Positions 11,324-21,602 of a stretch of DNA of 64,000 bases are shown piece by piece. A program made the position numbers and the translations under genes. Each line of letters begins with the position of its first letter. The stretch's first letter is position 1. Origin of the DNA: Turnera subulata (taxonomy: Eukaryota > Streptophyta > Magnoliopsida > Malpighiales > Passifloraceae); NCBI GenBank assembly GCA_028386065.3, contig JAKUCV010004467.1, positions 309,561-373,560 on the forward strand. The letters run 5' to 3'. The notes below the pieces were generated by a model. It searched no databases. It was not told where the DNA came from and saw only the letters and a program-made list of their open reading frames with translations.

Positions 11324-13390
11324 ATGGCCTATCTTCTACTAAATCTTTTCTCAGCTTTTCTCATTTTCTTCTCCTCAACCCAAGTCTCATGCCAGCCCGA
11401 CGAGATCTTCTACTCTGGGTTCAAAGACGTTGGCACCAACATAACCTTAAGTGGAGTAGCCGAGATTGAAAAGAACGGTATCATTCGCTTAACCAATGAC
11501 ACTAGCAGATTATTGGGCCATGCCTTCTACAGCTCTCCGTTTCGATTCAAGAACTCTAGTGCAGGCAAAGCCTTCTCCTTTTCAACCTCTTTCGCTTTAG
11601 CTATAGTACCCCAGTATCCAACACTTGGTGGTCATGGCTTCGCCTTCACCATCTCAGCTACAAAAGATCTGAATGCTCTTCCTAGTCAGTATCTCGGGTT
11701 GCTCAACCCAGCTAACCACACAACTAACCTCCTCGCGGTTGAGTTCGACACAGTTCAAGATTTCGAGTTCGGGGACATTAATGACAACCATGTCGGGATC
11801 GACATGAACAGCATGAAGTCTAACGCATCTGCAGCTGCAGCATATTACGCCGATGATTCCTCGAAGCGGAATCTTACACTCAAGGGTGGACATCCAATCC
11901 AGGTTTGGGTCGAGTACGATTCAGCTCAAAGTCTGCTCAATGTGACCATGTCGCCAACTTCCAAGAAACCAAGATTGCCAATCCTGTCATATCCGGTGGA
12001 TCTGTCCCCGCTGTTTAAAGAATACATGTACGTTGGCTTCTCTGCTTCCACAGGTCTGATCGCTAGCTCACACTACGTTCTTGGCTGGAGCTTCAAGGTA
12101 AATGGACAGCCTCAAGAACTGGATCTCTCTTCCTTGCCTTCGCTTCCGGGTCCCAAGAAGAATCACACAGGTTTAACTATTGGTGTTTCGGTTGCTTCAG
12201 TTTTTCTTGCAATTATTCTTGTCTCTGTTGCTGCTGCTTATGTGGTTAGAAGAATCAAGAATGCTGAAACAATTGAAGATTGGGAGCTGCACGTTGGGCC
12301 GCACCGGTATTCTTATCAAGAACTCAAGCAAGCAACTAATGGTTTTAGCGAGAAAGAGCTACTGGGGCGGGGTGGCTTCGGACAGGTTTATAGGGGTACA
12401 TTGCCGGACTCGAAGATTCAGGTTGCAGTGAAGCGAGTTTCTAATGAATCAAAACAGGGCCTGCGTGAATATGTGTCGGAAATTGCCAGTATTGGTCGGC
12501 TTCGCCACAGGAATTTGGTTCAATTGGTGGGTTGGTGTAGGAGAAGAGATGATTTCCTTCTGGTTTATGATTACATGGCTAACGGTAGTTTAGACAGGCA
12601 CTTGTTTGATGGAGCAAAGAGGGTTTTATGTTGGGAGCAGAGGTTCAAGATTATAAAGGATGTTGCTTCAGGGCTGCTTTATCTACATGAAGGCTATGAG
12701 CAAGTGGTTATTCACAGAGATATTAAGGCCAGCAATGTTTTGCTTGACGAAGAGCTAACTGGTAGGCTTGGAGATTTTGGTCTTGCAAGATTATACGAAC
12801 ATGGGTCGAACCCAAATACCACCAGGGTGGTGGGTACTTTGGGTTATCTAGCACCAGAGGTGCCAAGAACAGGGAAGGCCACGGCCAGCTCTGATGTGTA
12901 TGCATTTGGTGCGCTTCTGCTTGAAGTTGTATGTGGTCGCAGGCCAATTGAACCCAGGGCGCCGCCTGAAGAACTGGTGTTGGTGGATTGGGTGGGGGAG
13001 AAATATAGGCAAGGGAGAGTGCTTGATGTGGTGGATCCCTCGCTGGGGGGAGAGTACAATGAAAGTGAGGTGGTGGTGGTGCTTAAGTTGGGACTTATGT
13101 GTTCCAATACTGCGCCAATCGCACGGCCTAGAATGAGGCAAGTGATGAGGTATTTGGCTGAGGAGATTGAGGTGCCTGAAAATTTGAGGAGCCCCGGTGT
13201 TTCTTTTGAGGAAGGGAAGGGGTTTAAGGAGGGGTTCAGTGATTTTGTCAATTCCTTCGCTTCTTCCTCGTTTGATAAAATGAGTCCTTCATTTTCTGGC
13301 AATGGAGACAGTGGTGGTATGTATAGTTTTGCTTCACTTTCCACCTCCCCTCTTCCGCTCCTCGATAGCAGAGGATTGGAGACAAGATAG
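11324..13390 (+). CDS. L-type lectin-domain receptor-like kinase (LecRK, S.4/clade IV-like)
   Basis: Single-exon 688-residue plasma-membrane receptor kinase, the usual size and intronless layout of LecRKs. Family members act in defence and development by sensing extracellular ligands such as eATP or lipids; the ligand here is unknown. Residues 1-23 form a signal peptide. A legume-lectin ectodomain spans ~26-262, with GGHGFAFTIS, LLAVEFDT and NDNHVGIDMNS motifs and several N-glycosylation sequons. One membrane helix lies at ~285-308. The kinase (~340-615) has the glycine loop GRGGFGQVYRG (348-358), Lys370, HRD with Asp466, DFG Asp484 and a GTLGYLAPE activation-segment end. It is therefore an RD kinase predicted to be active. 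The tail to 688 is Ser-rich. The start is the first in-frame ATG and leads straight into the signal peptide. Confidence 0.93.
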   Translation: MAYLLLNLFSAFLIFFSSTQVSCQPDEIFYSGFKDVGTNITLSGVAEIEKNGIIRLTNDTSRLLGHAFYSSPFRFKNSSAGKAFSFSTSFALAIVPQYPTLGGHGFAFTISATKDLNALPSQYLGLLNPANHTTNLLAVEFDTVQDFEFGDINDNHVGIDMNSMKSNASAAAAYYADDSSKRNLTLKGGHPIQVWVEYDSAQSLLNVTMSPTSKKPRLPILSYPVDLSPLFKEYMYVGFSASTGLIASSHYVLGWSFKVNGQPQELDLSSLPSLPGPKKNHTGLTIGVSVASVFLAIILVSVAAAYVVRRIKNAETIEDWELHVGPHRYSYQELKQATNGFSEKELLGRGGFGQVYRGTLPDSKIQVAVKRVSNESKQGLREYVSEIASIGRLRHRNLVQLVGWCRRRDDFLLVYDYMANGSLDRHLFDGAKRVLCWEQRFKIIKDVASGLLYLHEGYEQVVIHRDIKASNVLLDEELTGRLGDFGLARLYEHGSNPNTTRVVGTLGYLAPEVPRTGKATASSDVYAFGALLLEVVCGRRPIEPRAPPEELVLVDWVGEKYRQGRVLDVVDPSLGGEYNESEVVVVLKLGLMCSNTAPIARPRMRQVMRYLAEEIEVPENLRSPGVSFEEGKGFKEGFSDFVNSFASSSFDKMSPSFSGNGDSGGMYSFASLSTSPLPLLDSRGLETR

Positions 13391-13759
13391 TGTTGAGTGA
13401 GAAATTGATTCGGATACATTGCTTTCTAACACTTCCACGCTTATGTTTCTGGTGAAAAGAGATGTCTATAGCAAATCTAGTACTAGTACATACAATGATG
13501 ATTAATTGACTTCATCATTTTTGTTGCTCTCCGACACAAAGCATATAGTTTCCCAAGTTTCATTACCAACGCAATGTGGCCAAGCATTAGTCTCCCTTTG
13601 TCCATTTTCCATTCGGTTCATTCACAAAGCTTCTTTCTGCTCTGATCTTTGTATGGAGGAAAAGAAATTGGGATGCTGCCTCGGGAATTATCCAGTCCAG
13701 TTTAGTGAAACGGCATTTTAGTTATGTACAAGACCGTGGGATTGAGTGTATTTTCATTC
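13391..13759. other. 3' flank of the lectin receptor kinase
   Basis: Non-coding sequence between the kinase stop and the MULE-like element; presumably holds the 3' UTR. No other feature seen. Confidence 0.5.
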
Positions 13760-15038
13760 GCTTAATGGCATATTTCACCCCCTAATTTAGCACTCATTTT
13801 GAAAATGGCCCCTAGTTTTATTTTCCACGAATTTGCACCTTAATTTGGCATTGATTGGGCTATTTTGGCCCTTGGTTATAATACTGAGGTGTAGCCGTGT
13901 AGGTATTCAGCCTAATAAATAGTGACATGCCCCAAATTTTCATTTGATAAAAATTTTTTAAAACATTTTAAATGAATTTCAACACTTCCTAAAACCTATG
14001 TTCTCTCTGTAAACTATGAAGTTAAAACGTCCACCATTGTCAACCCATCGCCGTCACCACCAGACCTCCATCCCCACATCCATCATCATCCCTAGCATCT
14101 CTAGATTTATAGCCTCCCACCTCCCTACACTAACGCTAAAACGAGTTTGTTTACTGGAAAAGTCTACTATGTCTTGGTGCTATTCACTCTCGCACAGAAA
14201 ATAATCTCTTGAAAATCAAGAAAAACTAATTAATCTCTGCTCTTTTCTTGTAAGGCATGAGCCATGGACCATCTGATTGTTGAATTGTTCCCTTAGATTA
14301 GCGATGCCACATTCACTGATTAATTAGATTAGCGATGCCACATTCACTTGATTAATCCTATATGATGGCTCTTTAAAAAATAATATAGCAATGGCATTTC
14401 TTAATTAGAATGTGTTTCTCATTTTTTTGAAATCAAGAAAGATGACAATATAATACTGATCAGAAAAAGATGAGATTACAACGCTCGGGATGATTGTGAA
14501 CTCACTAAAATATTGGTTTTCTTAAATAGGTTGCATATCTATTTTTCATTTGATGGGTTTCATTGTTATAAATAACAGAGAGGTCCTCTGCCCCAAGTTG
14601 CACTAGCTTGTCTTCATGCACCAGTTTTTGTTCGTCCTTTTTCTTTTCTCTTTGGTTTTAAATTTGTTTCTTTGATTCATTACATTAACAGTGGGATTTG
14701 TAATACTTCTTCTGTTTCGATCAAAGAATACTTAACTGTGGGATTTGTTCCCCATAATAAAATTTTCAAGAGAACAAGGCACAACGGAATTGTAGAAAGT
14801 TGAAAAGGTCTTTTTTTTGTTTTAGTTTCTTTTCACAGATAAGAATCTACCACCTGACACTTTTTCTTTTTAGCTGAATATCCACACATCAGCATCGAAC
14901 CCGTTAAATGTGTACTACTACTAGGCCAAAAGAAAAAAGTCAATTATTGCCAAACTGGGGTGCAAATTGATAGAAAACAAAACTAGGGGACCATTTTCTA
15001 AATGATTTCCAAAGTGGGGGTGAGATATGCCATTAAGC
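13760..15038. mobile_element. Long-TIR DNA transposon, Mutator-like (non-autonomous)
   Basis: The two ends are inverted copies over roughly 85-90 bp, starting GCTTAATGGCATAT at 13760 and ending with its complement at 15038. Inside, the left arm reads CACCCCC, CCCCTAGTTTT and AATTTGCACC, each matched in order by complements in 14945-15025. Long TIRs and ~1.3 kb length without transposase suit a non-autonomous MULE or foldback element. I could not find a clean 9-bp target duplication (flanks end TTTCATTC and begin CTATTCC), so the superfamily is provisional. Only trivial ORFs are inside. Confidence 0.75.
14293..14353. repeat. 31-bp direct tandem duplication
   Basis: TTAGATTAGCGATGCCACAT occurs at 14293 and again at 14324, inside the MULE-like element; a simple local duplication. 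Confidence 0.85.
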
Positions 15039-16520
15039 CTATTCCAAAAAGGACACTGTCTTCAAGGTGGCATTTCTTTTTCCTGGGCTTTTAATGTGGA
15101 ATTTTTTTGGGAACATTCTGCATCGACATTCTGCAACATTCCGCATAATTCCCACCTTCTAACATCACGTTGGTGTTACAGATTATAAATTTATAGATCA
15201 GTTTTCCTTACGGTTTGGAAAATGGAGAGAGTATGGGTAGGGGGGGTGGGGGGTGGAAATAGATTGGAAGGAAAAGGATGAAATGGTTGGTGAAGAAAAA
15301 TTTTACCTTAATTTATTTGAATAATATTTATGAAATTTAAAGTTATCATTTAAATTTAAATTTAGTTTTAAAATTTCTTTCTCCATACTCACCAAAATTT
15401 GGAAGGAGACATCTTAGAAGGGAAGTAGAATGTTTATTAAAATATTCTCCATCCCCTCCATTAAATTTTTAACATTCTCCTGTTTTCACATTCCTTCCCC
15501 TCTATTCTCTTTTTATGGAAACTTAAGTAACAAGATCAACATCCACTTGTATGGAATTGATGAGTGAAACTTGGTTCTTATTCGGTATCCGGAGCTTTGC
15601 CTCGACTAATTTGAATTCGACTAGCTTCACACAACTAGATATGGTGGGTGAGTCTCCCCATAAGAATTGGGTGAAATCTTTTTTTAATCTAGGAATAGGA
15701 TGCACATTATCAAACAAAAAGCAACGAAGTTAATAGGAGTCTGAAGCCTTTTACTGTATACCCACATTATGCTAATGGTATAATAATAAGAACCACGGGA
15801 AACTCACACAATACAAGATCTTTGGCATGTTTTGGACTTGGTTCCATCCTAGATTAAAAAAGAAAAAAAAAACATGTTTTAGTTGGTTAAGTTGGAAAGT
15901 TTGTCTATAGTGTATATATTATGCTAATGGTATAAGAATGAGAAGGCAAATTAACCCAAGACAAGACTTGTGCTTTGTGTGGTTGTTTTGGACTTAGTTC
16001 CATCCAAGAGTTAAATTAAAATAGTTCTTCCTTCCACTAATAGCCGCCTCATAGCTGCAAAAGAAAAATCCGAGGAAGTTGTGTTATACTAACAACATTA
16101 CTAAACTATAAATGATCAGAAACATATTGGATAGTAAAATTCAACAACTTATACCAATGAACTGGTTTCAGGAATCCAGGCAGGCGTGTGAAAATTCCTC
16201 AAGAGCACCTTCTAATGTGAAATCTGTCAAAGACAAAAAAAAAATAAATCATTAAATAAATTATGAAAATCATTTACCGCAACATCAAACCGTCCGTAAG
16301 ATATTTGCAATCAGAGTGATTTGAACTGGTCATGAATATGATAAATCCCACCGACAATGATGGGCTTTAAATTGATGGGTTTTTTTCCCGATTGTATACC
16401 TCTAAATTTTCATATCTCTTTTATATATTTCGAGTTTTAACTTTTGTCGCATTTATATGCACTGCATAGCCTGGGCCTGACAAGGTAATAATATGTCTGA
16501 ATCCACTTCACATGTGATAA
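15039..16520. other. Intergenic with degenerate direct repeat and G-rich tract
   Basis: Two diverged copies of a ~100-bp segment lie about 152 bp apart. They share ATTATGCTAATGGTATAA (from 15766 and from 15918), followed by TTTTGGACTT-GTTCCATCC. A G-rich tract with four G-runs occupies 15235-15256. No gene recognised. Confidence 0.55.
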
Positions 16521-16531
16521 ATGCGATTGGT

Positions 16532-16775
16532 GCCCTATCATTATCTCTTCAGATGCAATGCTGTCTAAATGGGAGCCGGCTTGACTCTTCTTTTTCATAT
16601 CTTGTTTATAATGGCACAAGAACATTTGTGTTCGATTGTGAACACCATTACTCTGAACTAAGTAGGTTGTTGAAGATAGCTGGTAGTGCTCTCTTGCATT
16701 ATTTAGATTGGTGTTGTAATAGTTATTATTTCTCTTAATATAAGGCTATTACTTTCCACGGCAAAAAAAAAAAAA
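16532..16775 (+). mobile_element. 5'-truncated LINE 3' end with poly(A) and target-site duplication
   Basis: A 244-bp segment ends in a run of A (16763-16775). It is flanked by ATGCGATTGGT at 16521-16531 and again at 16776-16786, an 11-bp target duplication that may be extended by preceding As. This is the signature of target-primed reverse transcription. The sequence just before the tail (ATATAAGGCTATTACTTTCC) resembles plant LINE 3' ends, but no coding domain remains. Confidence 0.8.
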
Positions 16776-16786
16776 ATGCGATTGGT

Positions 16787-17139
16787 CCAATGTGGACAAT
16801 TTTTTTGGAACCCATAAATTAAGGTATACAACAAATAAAAAGGGATTACATATTTTCCACCTGACACTAATCGTATTGTGCTACTTTCAGTCCCCTAAAT
16901 TTTTATTTTCTCCATATAAGTCCTATAACAATTTATATTTTGACCCACTTAAATTCTATTTTCTCACATAAACTTTTATTATTATGGAAAAAAATTATAT
17001 CTACCCCTCTAAAAATTTTGTCTAACTTCGACACTGACAGGCTGCCCAAGGACAAAAGTTAAAACTTAGCGGATAAGAAAATTTTGAGATATATAATCGA
17101 AGCAAATGGAAACTCGAGGTCCATGAGAAGGTATTGACC
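16787..17139. other. Non-coding spacer
   Basis: AT-rich spacer between the truncated LINE and the SINE; nothing recognisable. Confidence 0.5.
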
Positions 17140-17148
17140 CATTTATAA

Positions 17149-17288
17149 TTTGTTTTTTTGTCACAAAAAATTCCTACACTAGCCTAATCTAACCTAAATA
17201 CTAACTCAACACCGGTCGGGATCGAACCCTCGACCTAAACCCCACACAAGGTGGGAAGTGCCACTCGAGCTGACGCTCACAGGCAACT
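17149..17288 (-). mobile_element. tRNA-derived SINE with 9-bp target-site duplication
   Basis: Read on the minus strand, the head has tRNA promoter boxes: an A box in CAGCTCGAGTGGC and a B box GGTTCGATCC about 45 bp later. A short body ends in TTGTGAC followed by an A-rich tail. CATTTATAA occurs on both sides (17140-17148 and 17289-17297), the expected target duplication. Length, pol III boxes and tail all fit a plant SINE. It is not a tRNA gene: no acceptor stem or anticodon arm can be built. Confidence 0.85.
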
Positions 17289-17364
17289 CATTTATAAATT
17301 GATAGTGGAATTAGATACAAGTTGTGGTTATAAAGGCATGGGAAAACTCAGAAACAAACAAGTG

Positions 17365-20300
17365 TTTTTTTTTTTGAAAACTGAATATCATACTTTCATT
17401 CATGAAAGGAGGGTGATTCCCTCTGAATGATATTACAAAAATCCCTTGGCTCAGTATAGCTAGGGATTAAACAGCTATGTGTGGCAGCAAATTTTGCAAG
17501 ACAATCGGCTGCTGCGTTTGCAGATCGATACACATGCTTTACAGAATAGTTAGGAAAGGAAAGCAAAAGAAATCTGATATCCGAAAGTAGCGATTCAAGT
17601 TCCCACAGGGTTGGTTTGTGAGGTGATTCTCCAAGTTCCTTGGCAATGGTGAGGGAGTCAGTTTCCACCTCAATGTTGGTGCATCCTAGCCGGAGTGCTC
17701 GCTCAATGCCAACCCTTATGCTCCACGCCTCCGCAGCAAGAACAAAGCTGCAACGCTTTCTGATGGAGAAAGAGTCCACGACCCTTCCTTGTTCATCGCG
17801 GATTACCACTCCTATACCTGCTGGTGACTTGGGATCTTTCATAGCAGCATCGCAATTGACTTTGAACCAGCCGTTTTGCGGTGTGCACCATGTATCTCTT
17901 CGAGCATTTGAGCTTTCCGAAGTTGGAGTTCGTCGCTGCTCCTACAGTTGTACTGACAATCTCCGCGCTCTTGTGGCTACTTTTTCTGGGTGCACAGCAT
18001 CCCTTCCAAAGGTAGCAGTGTTTCGTTCCTTCCAAATCTCCCAGCACATGTTACCCGCAAGTTCAAGTAGGTGGGGCTCTGCTTTCTTCCAAGCAAGTGT
18101 TAGATCTGTCCACCAATGAGCAAAGGAAAACTGACCTGATTGTATTGATCTCAAACCAAATGGACTCGCGAGCCATGCTGCCCTTGCGTGGTCGCAATTG
18201 AAAAGAAGGTGTTCCACCGTTTCGGCTTCCTGCCTACATATTGGGCATAAGTCCTCTTGACTAACCTTTCTCCTCGCTAAGTTCTCCATGGTTGGCAGCG
18301 AGTTATTAAGCACTCGCCACAAAAAGTGGTGAACCTTGGGAACCAATTGAAGGCTCCAAAATAACTTCCAATTTAGACAGGGTTGTGATGTGGAGGCTTT
18401 TTGCAGGTTTGCAATCCTCAACTTCTCGCTGCTAAGCACGCCATACCCCCCCTTTACCGTGTATTCGCCCCTCACTTTCCAGTGCCACACAAGTCTGTCT
18501 CGGGCATCGGATATAGAAATCGGAATTTTAAGGATATTGTTCACCTCTGCTGATGAGAATAAAGTTCTGAGGAGGTTCTCATCCCAAACTCTTGTTCCTG
18601 GAAGCAAAAGATCTGAAACCAATTCTAGAGTACACCCATCGGGTTTAGGAGAAGTGACCCGGAAGTTGGGGTTACACGGGATCCACGCATCCCCCCAAAT
18701 CTTCACGCTGTCTCCTTTCATGACCTGCCATCTGATGCCCGCTGATAACAACCCTTTACATTCAAATAAACTTCTCCAAGCCCATGATGGCCTTCCACCT
18801 AAAACACTGCTGCCGTAGTCTGTTAGAGGAAAATAGACTCCTTTGATGACCCTGGCCCATAGGGTATCCGGGTTAGTCACAAGTCGCCAGACTTGTTTAG
18901 TGAGCATGGCCTTGTTGAACAATTTCAGGTCTTTGAAACCCATTTCGCCGAGGCCCTTTGGAAGTGCAAGCCGCTCCCAATTTACCCAATGGGTGGCCCC
19001 ATCTTCGCGATTATAACCCCACCAGAACTTGCGCACTTTTTTGTTGAATTCCTGCAAAAAATTTTCTGGCAGCATAAAGCAAGAGAGTGCATAGTTAGGG
19101 ATAGCAGTTAAAGCTGATTTGATTAGAGTCTCCCTCCCTGCTTGCGTCAAAAAAAGCTGCTTCCAGGCAGTTGTTTTCTGGTCCACTCTTTTCAAGAGGT
19201 ATTTCATCGCCTCCATCTTTGGCCTCCCCCACTCTGTTGGGAGTCCCAAGTAAACATCCTGTTTGTCAGCCACCCTTATCTCTAAACGATTTGCCACAGC
19301 TTCTTGGATGGCCCTTGGCGTGTTTTTCCCAAAGACCACACTTGATTTGTCAAAGTTTATCCTTTGCCCAGATACCCTACAGTACTCATTTAGGATAGGC
19401 ATCAATTGATCTGCCTCATTCATATCAGCTTTCCCGAATAGAAGTAGGTCATCTGCAAAAATTATATGGCATAACACCGGGCAAGCGGGCTTGATCGCGT
19501 ATCCCCCTATCCTTTGGTTTCTCCTGGCCGTGGTGAACAAGGAGGATAAGACTTCAGCCACTAGGATAAAGAGATATGGTGACATGGGGTCTCCTTGGCG
19601 GAGCCCTCTAGATGGCTTGAAATCTTTTGTATGCTCACCATTCACCACAACACTATATTCCACCGACGTCACACATTGCATCACCCAAAAAATCCATCTC
19701 TCATGAAAACCCCATTTGGATAAGATAAACTCCAAGAAGGTCCATTCTATTCGATCATAAGCCTTATTCATGTCAATTTTGACGGCCATATGGAAAGTGT
19801 TCTTTGCCCTTGCTAACCTCAAACCATGGTAGGCCTCATGGGCAATTAGGATATTGACTTGAATTACACGATTGGCCACAAAAGCGGCTTGTTCTTCGGA
19901 GATGAGGGCTGACATGAAAGGCTTGAGCCGGTTCACCATGATCTTGGAAATCACCTTGTACATGAAGTTGCAAAGGCTGATGGGGCGATATTGTTTGATT
20001 GATGTTGGGTGTGGTGTCTTGGGAATAAGGGCTATGGCAGTTTCATTAAACTTTCGCAAGAGGAAGCCATTGTTGAAAAAACTCTGCACTGCTGCGATCA
20101 CATCATCCCCTATTGTCTCCCAATTCTGTTGGTAAAAAATCCCTGAGAAGCCGTCAGGCCCGGGAGCTTTAAGTCCATCAAGTTGGAACACTGCCTTCTT
20201 GACTTCAGAGGCTGTAACCACTCTTAACAGCTTTTCATTCATATGCTGCGAAACCCGGCACGCCACAGCCTCGTCCACAAGAGGTGAAGAAAAAGAGAGT

Positions 20301-20600
20301 TGCTGGCCTTTAAATAGCTCTTGGTAGAAAGACCTGATGTGGCATTTTATCTCGCCATCAGCATTAATCCACCTTCCCTGCTCGTCTTGCAGTGTCATAA
20401 TTTGATTCAGTTGTCTTCTGTAAATGGTTGATAAGTGGAAAAATTTTGTATTTCTGTCCCCTGCTTTCAACCCTTGATACGCGAGCGTTGCATCCAGAAT
20501 AGTTCAGATTTTCGCCATAACAATTCAAGTTTCTGTAGCAGTTCATCCTCCTCTTTTTTTACCTCAGCTGTATAATCCAATGCTAGTCGTAACAGGAGGA
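17365..20600 (-). mobile_element. L1-type LINE, 5'-truncated, antisense
   Basis: The element contains reverse transcriptase, zf-RVT and RNase H but no endonuclease domain, so the 5' part is lost. Its 3' end is marked by a T run at 17365-17375 on the plus strand, the poly(A) tail of the minus-strand element. The 5' limit is approximate (~20600): LINE-like residues (an ELLWRKSELFW stretch) are still readable near 20500-20545. I did not find its target duplication. Confidence 0.85.
17396..20470 (-). pseudogene. LINE reverse transcriptase-RNase H polyprotein, broken
   Basis: One frame runs from 20470 to 17396 and is broken by a single TAG at 17942-17944. The first segment has the LINE leader KAGDRNTKFFH, then GLKAPGPDGF, ALIPKT, YRPISLCN, a palm FADDLLLF catalytic motif, thumb motifs, and a C-terminal zf-RVT domain with a CPICR-x-AETVEHLLFNC pattern. 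After the stop, 17842-17396 encodes RNase H (RVT_3) with GIGVVIRDEQG, AAEAWSIRVGIERA, VETDS and an ANAAADCLAKFA end. Upstream of 20470 the frame shifts by one base. The natural role is target-primed reverse transcription; this copy is dead. The first listed codon is TTG, so no real start is implied. Confidence 0.88.
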
Positions 20601-21597
20601 GAAGCATCACTACCACAAGATTAAGTCAATGTTAAAAAGGCGACAAGAGATGGTGGACCAAGATCCGTTGTGCCTAGTGGTCAAAATTTCTGGCTCAGTG
20701 GATTATTCTAGATTTTAGACTCCGGATTTCTGCTATTTAGGGTATTTTTTCATAGATTGCTAGTTTAGAGTGTTGAATGTTGATAATGCAAGTAAATAAA
20801 CCTAGGAAAAAAAGAAAGGATAAAAGAACAAATCAAAGGACCCCAGTCCTTCTCATATCATAGGTGGGTAACCTTTTACCAGTAGCATAAGCAAATGCAA
20901 GAACCCAAAACAGAAATAAAAAATGTAAGCATAATTTTGTAGAATGCATATATAGGGTTGAAAGTGAAAATTGGTAATTTGGAGAATACATAACTTTTAA
21001 AAGTTGAATTTTGAGTAAAGCAGCAGGCTCGTTGAAATTAGGTTATAGCAACCTACCTAGCTATAGTATATGCCTTATAGTCAGCCAATACTTCACTTTT
21101 GCATGTAACATTTGGTTTTTCTATTTTTCTACCTCTTTTATAAAATAAAATTTCAAAGAGCTGAAAATTGGAGAACCTAAGATGGATCATATCTCTAGGG
21201 CTATTTTGACTAATAAGGACAAAACCAATTTTTGAGATTTCAACTATCTATTTAAGTTTTTGGTTGAGATCATCATTTGATATAATGGCAGAGGCATTAT
21301 GACCAATCCATGATGGCTTGTTTCCCCACCCCTCCCTCTTTGTTCAATTAAAAAAACACAAAGAATCAATGAGTCTATACAAGTTTCAAACCCAAAAGAC
21401 TTTCATTTCAGGATGAAATTAGAGTAATAAAGCCAAAACCAAGGCTTGACCATAATATATAAGTTTTTTTGGATATCTCTTTTTTTTTATCATGCTTTTT
21501 TGGGTATCTCTATGCATAATCAGTAACTCCCGAGTACTTTGTATGTTCTGCTATAATCCTTCTATACTAGGCATTTCATTCTTTATTTTAGGACTCT
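20601..21597. other. Intergenic
   Basis: AT-rich, with no gene, RNA or defined repeat that I can see. Confidence 0.5.
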
Positions 21598-21602
21598 CAC
21601 TT

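Noticed and set aside
12844..13419. 191-residue antisense ORF over the lectin kinase 3' end
   Set aside because: Shadow of a well-supported kinase coding frame.
17200..17285. Possible tRNA gene suggested by GGTTCGATCC
   Set aside because: No acceptor stem or anticodon arm; the poly(A)-like tail and TSD identify a SINE.
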